Source: Chitinophagaceae bacterium
Lineage (GTDB): Bacteria; Bacteroidota; Bacteroidia; Chitinophagales; Chitinophagaceae
DNA length: 64,000 nucleotides
Direction: 5' to 3'
Assembly: GCA_947455215.1 (NCBI GenBank)
Contig: CANGNA010000008.1
Coordinates: forward strand, 1-64,000
The translations under genes were made by a program, and so were the position numbers. This document shows, piece after piece, positions 8,186-17,225 of this stretch (positions are counted from its first letter, which is position 1; every line of letters starts with the position of its first letter). Under the pieces are notes generated by a model. The model was given only the letters and a program-made list of their open reading frames with translations. It made no database searches and was not told where the DNA came from.

Positions 8186-11020
8186 TTAGTGCGCCTGTAG
8201 CCAGTTTTGTCCGCTGCCGGTCTCGGCATTCAGCGGCACACCGCCGGGCAGTTCCATAGCGCGCTCCATGCACATCTTTATCAGTTCTTTTACCTGGTCC
8301 ACTTCTGCGGCCGGCACATCAAATACCAATTCGTCATGCACCTGTAGTATCATCTTGCTCTTCAGGCCGCTGTGCTGCAGTTCTCTGTACACGTCTATCA
8401 TGGCCAGCTTTATCATATCGGCAGCAGTGCCCTGTATCGGCATGTTGATGGCATTTCGCTCGGCATAACCACGCACCGTGAAGTTGGCCGAATAGATATC
8501 CTTCAGCCAGCGCTTACGGCCCATCACTGTTTCTACATAGCCATGCTCTTTGGCAAAGTTGATAGAGCGATCCATGTATTGCTTGATGGATGAATATTGT
8601 GCAAAGTAGTTGTCAATAATGGTCTTGGCCTCGCTACGGCTGATGCCCAGGTTTTCAGATAAGCCGAAAGCCGACTGGCCGTAGATGATGCCGAAGTTTA
8701 CTGCCTTGGCTGCGCGGCGCATATCGCCGGTCACAGCGCTTTCTTCTACGCCGTATACTTTGGCTGCTGTCGCGGTATGTATGTCCTTATTTTCTTTGAA
8801 TGCCTGTATCATATTGGCATCGCCGCTTATGGCGGCAACAATGCGCAGCTCTATCTGTGAATAGTCGGCAGATACCAGCAAGTGACCTGCATCGCGTGGA
8901 ATGAATGCCTTACGTATCTCGCGGCCACGCTCTGTGCGGATCGGAATGTTCTGCAGGTTGGGGTTGTTGCTGCTCAGGCGGCCGGTAACGGCTACTGCCT
9001 GGTTGTAGCTGGTGTGCAGCCTGCCCGTGCGCGGATTGATAAGGCCGGGCAGGGAGTCTACATAAGTGCTCTTCAGCTTGGTCAGTTCGCGGTAGGTGAG
9101 TATCTCGTCTACTATCTGGTGTTTGTTGCGCAACTTGGCCAATACATCCTCACCCGTAGCATACTGCCCGGTCTTGGTCTTCTTCTGGCCGGCGTCTATC
9201 TTCATGATGTCGAACAACACCTCGCCCAATTGCTTGGGAGAGCCTATGTTGAAGTTGACACCAGCGTGGTTGTATATACTGCTCTCTGCCTGCTTTATAT
9301 CGCCTTCCAGCAGTTTAGAATATTCGTTAAGGAATTGGAAGTCCAGGTTCACACCTTCATACTCCATATCCAGCAATACCGGCACCAGCGGGTTCTCTAC
9401 CTTGCTGAACACACTGCGCACCTCTTTGCTATCCAGCTCTTTCTCGAATACTTCTTTGAACTGTAGTGTCACGTCGGCATCCTCTGCCGCATACTCTTTC
9501 ACCTGCTCCAGTGGTGCATCGCGCATCGTTAGCTGCCCCTTGCCCTTCTTACCTATCAGTGTTTCTATAGATACCGGCGAATAGCCCAGGTATTTTTCGG
9601 CCAGCATATCCATGTTGCGCTTACCGTCTGGGTCTATCACATAGTGGGCCAGCATGGTATCAAATATGCGCCCTTTCAGCTCATGACCATACCATTTCAG
9701 TATCATCATGTCGTACTTGATGTTGTGGCCTACCCATGTAATGTCTTCCTTCTCAAACACCATGCGGAATTGTGCCAAAGTAGCCATTACACTTTCTCGC
9801 TCGGCAGGCACGGTTACATAGTAGGCTGTGCCTTTTTCCCAACAGAAGCTCATGCCCACCATATCGGCCAGGTTAGCATCTATGTCGGTAGTCTCCGTAT
9901 CAAAGGCCACTTCGGTTTGCTGCATCAGCTTACCTACCAGGTCGGTTATCTCCTCGGGTGTTGATACCAGTATATAGTTATGTTCTATATCGGCAATGGT
10001 CTTAAAGTTGCCAAACAGTTCCGGCTCTGCGTCTTCCGCAGGGCTGCTGGTTGGCACACTTACACTTTGTGCTACCGGCTGTTGCTTAACGGGGTTACCA
10101 AACAGATCCAGCACTACAGGCTGCTCTATGGTTGGTGCGCCGCTATCGCCCAGTACGCGCTTGGCCAGTGTGCGGAACTCCAGTTCGTTGAATATCTCTG
10201 TGAGCGCCTCTACATTTTTCTCTTTTACCCGGAAGTCTTCATCATGAAATGGCACATCGGGTACATTGGTAATAATGCGGGCCAGCTTCTTAGACATGAT
10301 GGCCAGTTCTTTGCCATTCCGCACCTTCTCGCCCAGCGCACCCTTTATCTTGTCGGCATTTTCCAGTACCCCTTCTATGGTGTCGTACTCGGCCAGCAGC
10401 TTTGCGGCGGTCTTCTCGCCTACGCCGGGTATACCCGGTATATTATCTACGGCATCGCCCATCAGGCCCAGCATATCTACTACCTGGTCTACGCGCTTGA
10501 TGTTCCACTTCTCGCATATCTCCTTCTCGCCGTATATCTCTTCTTTATTGCCCTGGAATGGCGGCTTGTACATGAACACCCTTTCGCGCACTATCTGCCC
10601 ATAGTCTTTATCGGGCGTTACCATATATACCGTATAGCCCAGCTCTGCAGCTTCTAATGCCAGCGTGCCTATGATATCATCTGCCTCGTAGCCATCTTTC
10701 TCCATGCAAGGCAGGTTAAAACCTTTTATGATACGCTTGATATCCGGCACAGCCGCGCTCAGGTCTTCGGGTGTTTCCTGGCGGTTGGCCTTATACCCTT
10801 CAAAGTCGGTATGGCGTTCTGTAGGTGCCGATGTATCGAATACTACAGCCAGGTGGGTGGGCTTTTCTTTATTGATGAGGTCGAGCAGTGTAGAGGTAAA
10901 ACCAAACTGCGCATTGGTATTCTTTCCCTTACTGGTGATGCGGGGACTGCGGATCAAAGCATAGTATGCACGGAAGATAAGTGCATACGCATCGAGCAGA
11001 AATAATTTCTTTTCAGGCAT
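8186..11020 (-). CDS. polA: DNA polymerase I
   Basis: The 944-residue polymerase I has all three modules. The 5'-3' exonuclease domain (about 1-290) contains KDGYEADDIIGTLA and DNIPGIPGVGEKTAA. The 3'-5' proofreading domain (about 345-540) keeps its acidic residues (FDTETT, HNIKYD, EDADVT). The polymerase domain carries SADYSQIELRI (motif A), the O-helix RRAAKAVNFGIIYGQSAF, and QVHDELVFDVP (motif C). It fills gaps in repair and removes Okazaki RNA primers. The proofreading residues are intact, unlike in many Gram-positive enzymes. A TACCTTAG element ends 5 bases before the ATG, close to the Bacteroidota -7 consensus. Confidence 0.97.
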   Translation of the reverse strand: MPEKKLFLLDAYALIFRAYYALIRSPRITSKGKNTNAQFGFTSTLLDLINKEKPTHLAVVFDTSAPTERHTDFEGYKANRQETPEDLSAAVPDIKRIIKGFNLPCMEKDGYEADDIIGTLALEAAELGYTVYMVTPDKDYGQIVRERVFMYKPPFQGNKEEIYGEKEICEKWNIKRVDQVVDMLGLMGDAVDNIPGIPGVGEKTAAKLLAEYDTIEGVLENADKIKGALGEKVRNGKELAIMSKKLARIITNVPDVPFHDEDFRVKEKNVEALTEIFNELEFRTLAKRVLGDSGAPTIEQPVVLDLFGNPVKQQPVAQSVSVPTSSPAEDAEPELFGNFKTIADIEHNYILVSTPEEITDLVGKLMQQTEVAFDTETTDIDANLADMVGMSFCWEKGTAYYVTVPAERESVMATLAQFRMVFEKEDITWVGHNIKYDMMILKWYGHELKGRIFDTMLAHYVIDPDGKRNMDMLAEKYLGYSPVSIETLIGKKGKGQLTMRDAPLEQVKEYAAEDADVTLQFKEVFEKELDSKEVRSVFSKVENPLVPVLLDMEYEGVNLDFQFLNEYSKLLEGDIKQAESSIYNHAGVNFNIGSPKQLGEVLFDIMKIDAGQKKTKTGQYATGEDVLAKLRNKHQIVDEILTYRELTKLKSTYVDSLPGLINPRTGRLHTSYNQAVAVTGRLSSNNPNLQNIPIRTERGREIRKAFIPRDAGHLLVSADYSQIELRIVAAISGDANMIQAFKENKDIHTATAAKVYGVEESAVTGDMRRAAKAVNFGIIYGQSAFGLSENLGISRSEAKTIIDNYFAQYSSIKQYMDRSINFAKEHGYVETVMGRKRWLKDIYSANFTVRGYAERNAINMPIQGTAADMIKLAMIDVYRELQHSGLKSKMILQVHDELVFDVPAAEVDQVKELIKMCMERAMELPGGVPLNAETGSGQNWLQAH

Positions 11021-11120
11021 ACCCGCTAAGGTAAGCCAATATGCGGGAAGGGCAAAAGCAACGCAGGAATTGCATTTTAGAAATGCGTATATTTATATCA
11101 TTACCAAAGCACTAAGCAAT

Positions 11121-11876
11121 ATGAAAGTCGTCCTCTTCTGTATTGGTATTTCTCTTATGGCGAGTGCATTTATGCCGCATAAGCAAAAGAATATCAATAA
11201 CGATCTTGCCCGTGAAAACCTGAAGGGAAGAGTGAAGACAGTAGAAGAAAAAACATGGTATGTAGGATATGAAAAGCAAAAACCAGTATTCTGGAACAGG
11301 CAGACCTATGACGTACACGGCAATATGCTTAAATACGAGGATATGAACGACAGCGCTCGCACCTTCGGATCTCGCAGCTATACTTATAATGCCAGTGGCT
11401 ACCGGATCGAGAGAAGTCCGGATGGTGGTTCGGGCGACAGAACAATTTATATCTACGACACCATAGGCAGGCTTAGTGAAACGAACAGATATAGCCCCGA
11501 TGGACATTCGATACAGCATGTGTTTATGAAGTATGACATGTATGACAAGCTGATAGAAGAGCAAAGTTTATGCGGCGATGTGCCTAATGGCCGGACGGAA
11601 TACAAATATGAGAAAGGTCTTTTAAAACACGAGTATCAATACAGCGATTTTTATGAAGGCAACTATGGATTGATACGCCATTATGTGTTCGACACAAAGG
11701 GTGACATTGCTCTACTGGAGACGTACAACCAGCAACAAAAGGTAATGCACGAGGACCGATACCGCAATATGGTGTACGATTATAGGGGCAACAGAACAGG
11801 CTGGCGTGTAGATGTAAAACGCATGAAGGGCGGACCGTATGCGTCTGTAACAAAACGGGTGATCACTTATTACTAG
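11121..11876 (+). CDS. Secreted RHS/YD-repeat-like protein (copy 1)
   Basis: The 251-residue protein has an N-terminal signal peptide. NDLARENLKGRVKTVEEKT follows, then a series of YD-type beta-hairpin repeats such as YDVHGNMLKY, YDTIGRLSETNRYSPDGH and YDYRGNRTGWR. These resemble single RHS repeats and are common in small secreted Bacteroidota proteins. It is paralogous to the next gene (same order of repeats, ITYY/IKYY end). No toxin or core domain is attached, so it is not a polymorphic toxin as seen here. Function is unknown. Confidence 0.65.
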   Translation: MKVVLFCIGISLMASAFMPHKQKNINNDLARENLKGRVKTVEEKTWYVGYEKQKPVFWNRQTYDVHGNMLKYEDMNDSARTFGSRSYTYNASGYRIERSPDGGSGDRTIYIYDTIGRLSETNRYSPDGHSIQHVFMKYDMYDKLIEEQSLCGDVPNGRTEYKYEKGLLKHEYQYSDFYEGNYGLIRHYVFDTKGDIALLETYNQQQKVMHEDRYRNMVYDYRGNRTGWRVDVKRMKGGPYASVTKRVITYY

Positions 11877-11936
11877 GCAGCCATACAATTATTGAAAATA
11901 AATATTATATTTACAATAGTGCTAAAATTCCAACAC

Positions 11937-12695
11937 ATGAAAATAACACTTTTACTCGCAGCCACTGCTATCATTGCCTCAGCGTATACTGTTGAAAAAA
12001 CAGACAATAGTAACAACGACCTTGCCGAAGCACACCTGAAAGGCAGAGTAAAGAGTGTGGCTACAATGCTCGACCATACATCGGAAGATCAGAATTTCGA
12101 CTATCATAAGGTTGAAGTATTTGATGAGCATGGCAACAAAATAGCCGACAGCAATTTCAATGAGCTGAATTTCCGCCCCGTGTATCACAAATGTCAATAC
12201 AGCCAGCAAGGGGCTATAATGGAGAAACAGCAATACTGTGCAGGTACCGATGCCGGGTGGAAGACCACCTTTACTTACAATGATGCCGGTATACTAAGCG
12301 AGACCAAAACATACCATACCAGTGGTAAAATGGAGCAAAGGATAGTGTATAACTACGATGCGCAGGGGCGAAACACGGAGCGCTTAAGCTATGCCGCCGA
12401 TGGCCACCAGAACGGCCGCACGGTTTTGAAATATGATGCAAGCGGATCGCTTACCGAACAAAGCAAGTATAGTGAGATCAACGGCAGCTTATCGTTAGTA
12501 TCCCACGATACTTACTATGCTAATGGCAATAGCACATCAGAACAATATAACAGCAACCACAAGGTGGAGCGATCTTCTGCGGTACAGCAACTGGAAACCG
12601 ATGACGAGGGCAATTGCATTAAATGGCGGGAAGACATTAAGGGGGGAGGCAAGAGCTTTTCTCTTTTTTACAAAAGAGAGATCAAGTATTATTAA
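11937..12695 (+). CDS. Secreted RHS/YD-repeat-like protein (copy 2)
   Basis: A 252-residue tandem paralogue of the preceding gene, with a signal peptide, NDLAEAHLKGRVKSV, and YD-type repeats such as FDEHGNKIADS, YDAQGRNTERLSYAADGH and YDASGSLTEQSKY. The spacing between the two genes is 60 bases, so they may be co-transcribed. The start is taken at the ATG of MKITLLLAA because the hydrophobic signal starts there. A terminator follows immediately. Confidence 0.65.
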   Translation: MKITLLLAATAIIASAYTVEKTDNSNNDLAEAHLKGRVKSVATMLDHTSEDQNFDYHKVEVFDEHGNKIADSNFNELNFRPVYHKCQYSQQGAIMEKQQYCAGTDAGWKTTFTYNDAGILSETKTYHTSGKMEQRIVYNYDAQGRNTERLSYAADGHQNGRTVLKYDASGSLTEQSKYSEINGSLSLVSHDTYYANGNSTSEQYNSNHKVERSSAVQQLETDDEGNCIKWREDIKGGGKSFSLFYKREIKYY

Positions 12696-12698
12696 TAG

Positions 12699-12726
12699 AA
12701 CAGGCCTTGCTATTGCAAGGCCTGTT
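12699..12726 (+). terminator. Bidirectional terminator between convergent genes
   Basis: AACAGGCCTTGC and GCAAGGCCTGTT form a perfect 12-base stem with loop TATT. It lies between the ends of the RHS-like gene (+) and the response regulator (-). Confidence 0.75.
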
Positions 12727-12729
12727 GCT

Positions 12730-13155
12730 TTATTTAGGATAGTTATTCGGCGAATAGCATTCGTTCCAATACTGGATGATAACGTTGATCGTATGTTTCA
12801 ACTTCTGGTAGGTGTCCGGTTTCAGAAAGAAACCCTGCACCGACATGGTATAGGCATCGTACACCGCTTTTTTATCTACCGAGGTAGAAAAGAACAGGTA
12901 CGGTATACATTTGGCACTCAATCCTTCATTGGTATGGACCATTTTCCTCAGTTCAAACCCGCTCAGTTTTGGCAGATTGATGTCTGATAAAATGATAAAG
13001 GGGTATACATCGCCCTCCAGGTATACCAGTGCATCTGCGCCATTCTCAAAAAAGGTTATCTCGTTCGGATAATTCAGTTCTTTAAAAATGGATGCCAGTA
13101 TATCCCTGTCATCCGGATCGTCTTCTATTACTATAATTGGGCCTTGCTTATTCAT
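12730..13155 (-). CDS. Single-domain response regulator (CheY-like)
   Basis: The 141-residue protein is a stand-alone receiver domain. It has acidic residues EDD at 11-13, the phospho-acceptor Asp58 (ILSDINLP), Ser90/Thr91 (FFSTS) and Lys112 (FFLKP). It lacks an output domain, so it probably acts by protein contact, as in phosphorelays or CheY-like control. No histidine kinase is adjacent. A large inverted repeat begins at its start codon (see separate entry). It follows glyS by 61 bases on the same strand. Confidence 0.88.
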   Translation of the reverse strand: MNKQGPIIVIEDDPDDRDILASIFKELNYPNEITFFENGADALVYLEGDVYPFIILSDINLPKLSGFELRKMVHTNEGLSAKCIPYLFFSTSVDKKAVYDAYTMSVQGFFLKPDTYQKLKHTINVIIQYWNECYSPNNYPK

Positions 13156-13187
13156 ATATGCATATGCTGGTTAAGCATATGCATATA
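13155..13187 (-). promoter_or_regulatory. Inverted repeat covering the start region of the response regulator
   Basis: A perfect 13-base inverted repeat (13155-13167 with 13175-13187; arms contain ATATGCATATGC) has a 7-base loop. It begins at the A of the ATG. On the message it would form a hairpin that hides the ribosome-binding region, or on DNA it could be an operator. There is no T-run, so it is not a standard terminator for glyS. Confidence 0.55.
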
Positions 13188-13216
13188 AATAGCGTACCAC
13201 AGTATAAGACAACGTT

Positions 13217-14647
13217 TTAGAACATGGCTATCTTCTCCATCACTATGCGCTTCACATCGTTCAGGGCAATGCGCTCCTGCTGCATGCTATCGCGGTAGCG
13301 GATGGTTACGGTGCCGTCTTCCTTGGTCTGCTGATCGATGGTTACGCAGAATGGAGTGCCCAGGGCATCCATACGGCGGTAACGCTTACCTATACTGTCC
13401 TTTTCTTCGTAGAAGCACCTGAAGTGTGGCTTGCACTGCTCTATCAGATCTTTGGCCAGCTCCGGCATGCCATCCTTTTTGGTAAGTGGCAATACGGCCA
13501 GTTTTATCGGCGCCAGCATTGCGGGCAGCTTCAGCACAGCACGGCTGTCTTGCTTTTCTGCAGTGCTCAGGTCCTGCTCTTCATAAGCTTCGCTCAGTAC
13601 CATCATCACAGCGCGATCCAGGCCTATAGAGGTCTCAATCACGTAAGGCACGTAATGCTGGTTGATCTCGGTATCGAAGTAGGTCAGCTTTTTACCGCTG
13701 TACTGCTGGTGTTGCTTCAGGTCGAAGTCGGTACGGCTGTGTACGCCTTCAACTTCCTTGAAGCCCATCGGGAAATCATATTCTATATCACAAGCCATAT
13801 CGGCATAGTGAGCCAGTTTCACATGGTCGTGGAAGCGGTAGCGCTCAGCCGGTATGCCCAGCTTTAGGTGCCATTCCATGCGGGTTTTCTTCCAATGCTC
13901 GTACCATTCTTTTTGTGTGCCGGGGCGCACAAAGAACTGCATCTCCATCTGCTCAAATTCGCGCATGCGGAAGATGAAGCCACGGGCCACTATCTCGTTA
14001 CGGAATGCCTTACCCGTTTGTGCAATACCGAAAGGTATTTTCATACGGCCGCTCTTCTGCACATTCAGGAAGTTAACGAATATCCCCTGTGCCGTTTCCG
14101 GGCGCAGATATACGGTGTTGGCCTCATCGGCCACAGAACCCATTTCTGTAGAGAACATCAGGTTGAACTGGCGGATGTCCGTCCAGTTGCAGGTGCCGCT
14201 AACGGTACATTTTATCTTATTGTCTTCTATCAGTGTTTTAAGACCGGCAAAATCGTTGGCTTCCAGCAACTGCTCCATGGTGTGTATCAGTGCTGCGCCT
14301 TTATCTGCCTCCAGGGTCTCGGCATATGCTTCTATCAGGTGGTCAACACGGTAGCGCTTCTGGCTATCCTTGTTGTCTATCATCGGGTCGCTGAAGTTGT
14401 CTACGTGGCCGCTGGCTTTCCATACAGTGGGGTGCATAAAGATGGCCGCATCAATACCCACAATGTTATCCTGCATCTGGGTCATGCTTTTCCACCAGTA
14501 TTCGCGGATGTTGCGTTTAAGCTCAGCACCCATCTGGCCGTAGTCGTAAACTGCGCTCAGGCCATCATATATTTCGCTCGATTGAAAGATAAAACCATAT
14601 TCTTTGCAGTGCCCTATAATGGCCTGCAACTTATTATCGTTTGCCAT
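13217..14647 (-). CDS. glyS: Glycyl-tRNA synthetase (dimeric, eukaryote/archaea-like type)
   Basis: The 476-residue class II synthetase charges tRNA-Gly. It is of the single-chain alpha2 type (also called glyQS in some annotations) rather than the alpha2beta2 type. It shows YGFIFQSSEIYDGL at the N terminus, YLRPETAQGIFVNF (motif 2 region), EFEQMEMQFFV, and GLDRAVMMVLSEAY (motif 3 region). The anticodon-binding domain is C-terminal (LAVLPLTKKDGMPELA). The start MANDNK is preferred over an upstream in-frame start. TATTTTTG (14655-14662) lies 7 bases before it. Confidence 0.95.
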   Translation of the reverse strand: MANDNKLQAIIGHCKEYGFIFQSSEIYDGLSAVYDYGQMGAELKRNIREYWWKSMTQMQDNIVGIDAAIFMHPTVWKASGHVDNFSDPMIDNKDSQKRYRVDHLIEAYAETLEADKGAALIHTMEQLLEANDFAGLKTLIEDNKIKCTVSGTCNWTDIRQFNLMFSTEMGSVADEANTVYLRPETAQGIFVNFLNVQKSGRMKIPFGIAQTGKAFRNEIVARGFIFRMREFEQMEMQFFVRPGTQKEWYEHWKKTRMEWHLKLGIPAERYRFHDHVKLAHYADMACDIEYDFPMGFKEVEGVHSRTDFDLKQHQQYSGKKLTYFDTEINQHYVPYVIETSIGLDRAVMMVLSEAYEEQDLSTAEKQDSRAVLKLPAMLAPIKLAVLPLTKKDGMPELAKDLIEQCKPHFRCFYEEKDSIGKRYRRMDALGTPFCVTIDQQTKEDGTVTIRYRDSMQQERIALNDVKRIVMEKIAMF

Positions 14648-14654
14648 AGTGGCG

Positions 14655-14662
14655 CAAAAATA
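14655..14662 (-). promoter_or_regulatory. Bacteroidota -7 promoter element of glyS
   Basis: TATTTTTG matches TAnnTTTG and ends 7 bases before the glyS ATG, so the transcript would start at or next to the start codon. No clear TTTG was seen at the -33 position. Confidence 0.4.
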
Positions 14663-14678
14663 GAATAATAAAGGGGAA

Positions 14679-15713
14679 TTACATGGCGCGGAGGTAGCCC
14701 AGCACCGTTTCGGCACGCGCGTCCAGCGAATGGTCTTTCAGCGCCCGTTGGTGCCCGGCCATGCGTATCTCGTTTCGCAACTGCTCATTAGGCAGGAAAC
14801 GCTTTATCTGCTGCACCAGTTCTTCCGGCCCATCGAAAAAGCCGGCCTCCCTGTCTTCTACAAAACACGCCAGCGATTCTTCATTACGCTCGTGCAGCAT
14901 AAACCCACCTGCGCCAGGTATATGGAATGTACGGGAGGTGATCAGGTCTCCCGAAGAAGAGCCCACACGCTGCTCCGATAGGATACCCAGGTTTATCTTA
15001 GAGCATTGTATGGCCATGGCGTAGAGGTCGCCAAGTATTTCTGTACCCTGTATACTGTCTTTCAATATGGGTGAAGACGACTTATGCCATTGCCCTCCCC
15101 ATATCTTTAGGTTGAGTTGTGGTATATTTTCTTTAATATAACTCAGCCACTGTTCTTTTTTTGGCGACCAGGTACCTATAAAAGAGGCATCATTGCCGTA
15201 AATAGCCAGTTCTTTTTCACTTACAGGTAGTTGTCGGTGTATCTCCGGATCATAACCGTGCGGTATCACTTTCATATTCCGCGAGCCGTATTTCGCAGCC
15301 ATGTCCTTCATGCCAAAGGTTTTGGTTGTGAAGATCAGTTCGTAGTGCGGGATGCATTGGGGAATGTACGGGCCGTGGGCTGTGGTGCTCACATCGGGGA
15401 AAAACAGTGCCAGGCGACAGCCGCGTTGTTTGGCAAACTCAAGTGTATCGGGTGTTACAAAAGTGCCCTTATATACCAGTAGCACATCAGGTGCAAATAG
15501 TTTTATCTTGTTTTGTATGCTGGTATTGAATTCTTTCACCTGGCGCGGCCGTACCAGGCGCTCCATTATCTTCGTCACCTTGTCTTTTGACTGCAGGCTT
15601 ACATAGTAAAACTCGTCAGCTACTTCTATCATACACCCCTGCCGGCTCAGTGCTTTAAAAAGCCCGCCGGCATTACTGCCACGCCATAAAGGGCCTACAC
15701 AAAATATACGCAT
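14679..15713 (-). CDS. CgeB-like glycosyltransferase
   Basis: The 344-residue protein looks like a GT-B glycosyltransferase of the CgeB/DUF3880 kind. The N-terminal Rossmann half starts MRIFCVGPLWRGSNAG and contains PDVLLVYKGT and ALFFPDVS. The C-terminal half has SFIGTWSPKK, the nucleotide-sugar-binding segment RTFHIPGAGGFMLHE, and a terminal helix region (MAGHQRALKDHSLDARA). It overlaps the upstream polymerase-like membrane protein by 19 bases, so the two are translationally linked. A role in assembly of a surface polysaccharide is likely; the sugar is unknown. Confidence 0.75.
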   Translation of the reverse strand: MRIFCVGPLWRGSNAGGLFKALSRQGCMIEVADEFYYVSLQSKDKVTKIMERLVRPRQVKEFNTSIQNKIKLFAPDVLLVYKGTFVTPDTLEFAKQRGCRLALFFPDVSTTAHGPYIPQCIPHYELIFTTKTFGMKDMAAKYGSRNMKVIPHGYDPEIHRQLPVSEKELAIYGNDASFIGTWSPKKEQWLSYIKENIPQLNLKIWGGQWHKSSSPILKDSIQGTEILGDLYAMAIQCSKINLGILSEQRVGSSSGDLITSRTFHIPGAGGFMLHERNEESLACFVEDREAGFFDGPEELVQQIKRFLPNEQLRNEIRMAGHQRALKDHSLDARAETVLGYLRAM

Positions 15714-17068
15714 AAGATCTTTTTAATAGCGTAAAACACAAGGTAGAATGACAGGTAGTTAATAACGATCTGCAGATCGATAGAGATACCGGTTAGTGCC
15801 AGATAGAGCAGGTAGCCGCCAAATATGGCACCTAAAAAGTTATAGTTAGATGCGTAAAATTCGCAGCAATTCCAAAGCATGCGTATCAGCACACCAAATA
15901 AAAAGCAACCTATAATTACACCTACCCATCCGAAGTCAATATACAATTCGCCGGGGATAGTAATATTTACAGAGTTATTTACTGTTGTTTCCGATATCTG
16001 GTACGCGGCACCCGCAGCTATAGCAAACCACTGCCCTATGGCTATTTTGGGCTTGTCGGGCCACAGGAATCGGGGTATTACCGCCGTAAGCAACGGAGCA
16101 GATACCACGCCTTCGTAATAGCCATTAGTATTAACCAGGTCTATAACCTTAGAAACCTGTGCCAATGTTGATGACCTGTCGAGAAATCCTCCCCGGTCAA
16201 TAGGCTTCAGCGACGGGTCCAGGTAGTCGTCTACTTCCAATTCTAACGCCTGTTCCGGCACGTCTTCATCGTCACTTGGGGCAAGGTATAGGTTATATAA
16301 CGCCATGCCGAAGTTGGCCCTGCTGCTGCCCAGTTGTGCAAAAGAATTGGCAAAAAGAACAATGGCAACAACCAGCGGGATCGCCCGGTAACTAAGCAAT
16401 GACTTAACAGATTTGGTGCCGGCAAAGTACCCGATATATAATAGCAGTGTTGGTAGTACAACAAATAAACGAAGATAGGAGTTGAATAGGCCCTCATATG
16501 TTTGTACAACATATAGGATCATGGTGTAATTTCTATATTGCGGATTGTCTTCTGCAGCCCATAGCCGGGCATAAAAGAGTACGCCGATAAGACCGGAAAA
16601 GCCGAGTATTTTGCCTACGGCTGCAGGCAGAAAGAGAAAGTGGGAGATCTCCTTACTGAATAGGCTCATTACGATCAGCCCATAAAAGACGTATTTTAAG
16701 ATATCTCCTCCAAACTTTAAACCAATAGGCGGCAGTGATGCTTTTTTAGCAGCCAGGTAGCCGATATAAAACACCGAACAGGCAACCGTCCACACCTGCG
16801 TGGCAAGAGGGATGTCGTCCGCAGAAGCAAAAAAGTACATGAGATTCGTGCCATTGTGTATGCGGGCGATCAGCGACAAATTACCCAGGTTGGTAATAAT
16901 AAGCCCCGCCAGGTTGATGGTGTATGGCGAGATCAATTCATCTCCTTTCCATAGCGTTAGGGCAATGCCGGCAATACCTTGGGCAATAGCTACATACAGA
17001 AGGGTCTCGGGCGTTAAAGAACTGCCCATGACCGCAAAAAAGACCAAGAATATAGCGTGTAAGATCAT
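15695..17068 (-). CDS. Polytopic membrane protein, O-antigen/oligosaccharide polymerase-like
   Basis: The 457-residue protein has roughly ten hydrophobic helices and a large polar loop near residues 255-300 (acidic EDVPEQALELEVDDYLD). This topology is shared with Wzy-type polymerases and oligosaccharide repeat-unit polymerases. Short charged motifs in the loop (SSRANFGMALYN and FLDRSSTL) are the most distinctive. It overlaps the glycosyltransferase gene, which supports a polysaccharide role. The assignment rests on topology and context; Wzy proteins have little sequence conservation. Confidence 0.6.
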   Translation of the reverse strand: MILHAIFLVFFAVMGSSLTPETLLYVAIAQGIAGIALTLWKGDELISPYTINLAGLIITNLGNLSLIARIHNGTNLMYFFASADDIPLATQVWTVACSVFYIGYLAAKKASLPPIGLKFGGDILKYVFYGLIVMSLFSKEISHFLFLPAAVGKILGFSGLIGVLFYARLWAAEDNPQYRNYTMILYVVQTYEGLFNSYLRLFVVLPTLLLYIGYFAGTKSVKSLLSYRAIPLVVAIVLFANSFAQLGSSRANFGMALYNLYLAPSDDEDVPEQALELEVDDYLDPSLKPIDRGGFLDRSSTLAQVSKVIDLVNTNGYYEGVVSAPLLTAVIPRFLWPDKPKIAIGQWFAIAAGAAYQISETTVNNSVNITIPGELYIDFGWVGVIIGCFLFGVLIRMLWNCCEFYASNYNFLGAIFGGYLLYLALTGISIDLQIVINYLSFYLVFYAIKKILCVYFV

Positions 17069-17180
17069 CAGTAAACAACTGCTTCAGAGGTGTCCGCTCT
17101 TCTAAGACCAGCAAAGATAGAATTTATGCGCTGTCGGGCGACAGTATATTATTATTTTTAAAAAAAGACGGCTATTAAAT

Positions 17181-17208
17181 AAAAGGGTGCGCAATAGCGC
17201 ACCCTTTT
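17181..17208 (-). terminator. Terminator of cphA
   Basis: AAAAGGGTGCGC and GCGCACCCTTTT form a perfect 12-base stem (loop AATA as read on the plus strand) located 18 bases after the cphA stop. Confidence 0.85.
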
Positions 17209-17225
17209 GCTCCTATATATTATTG

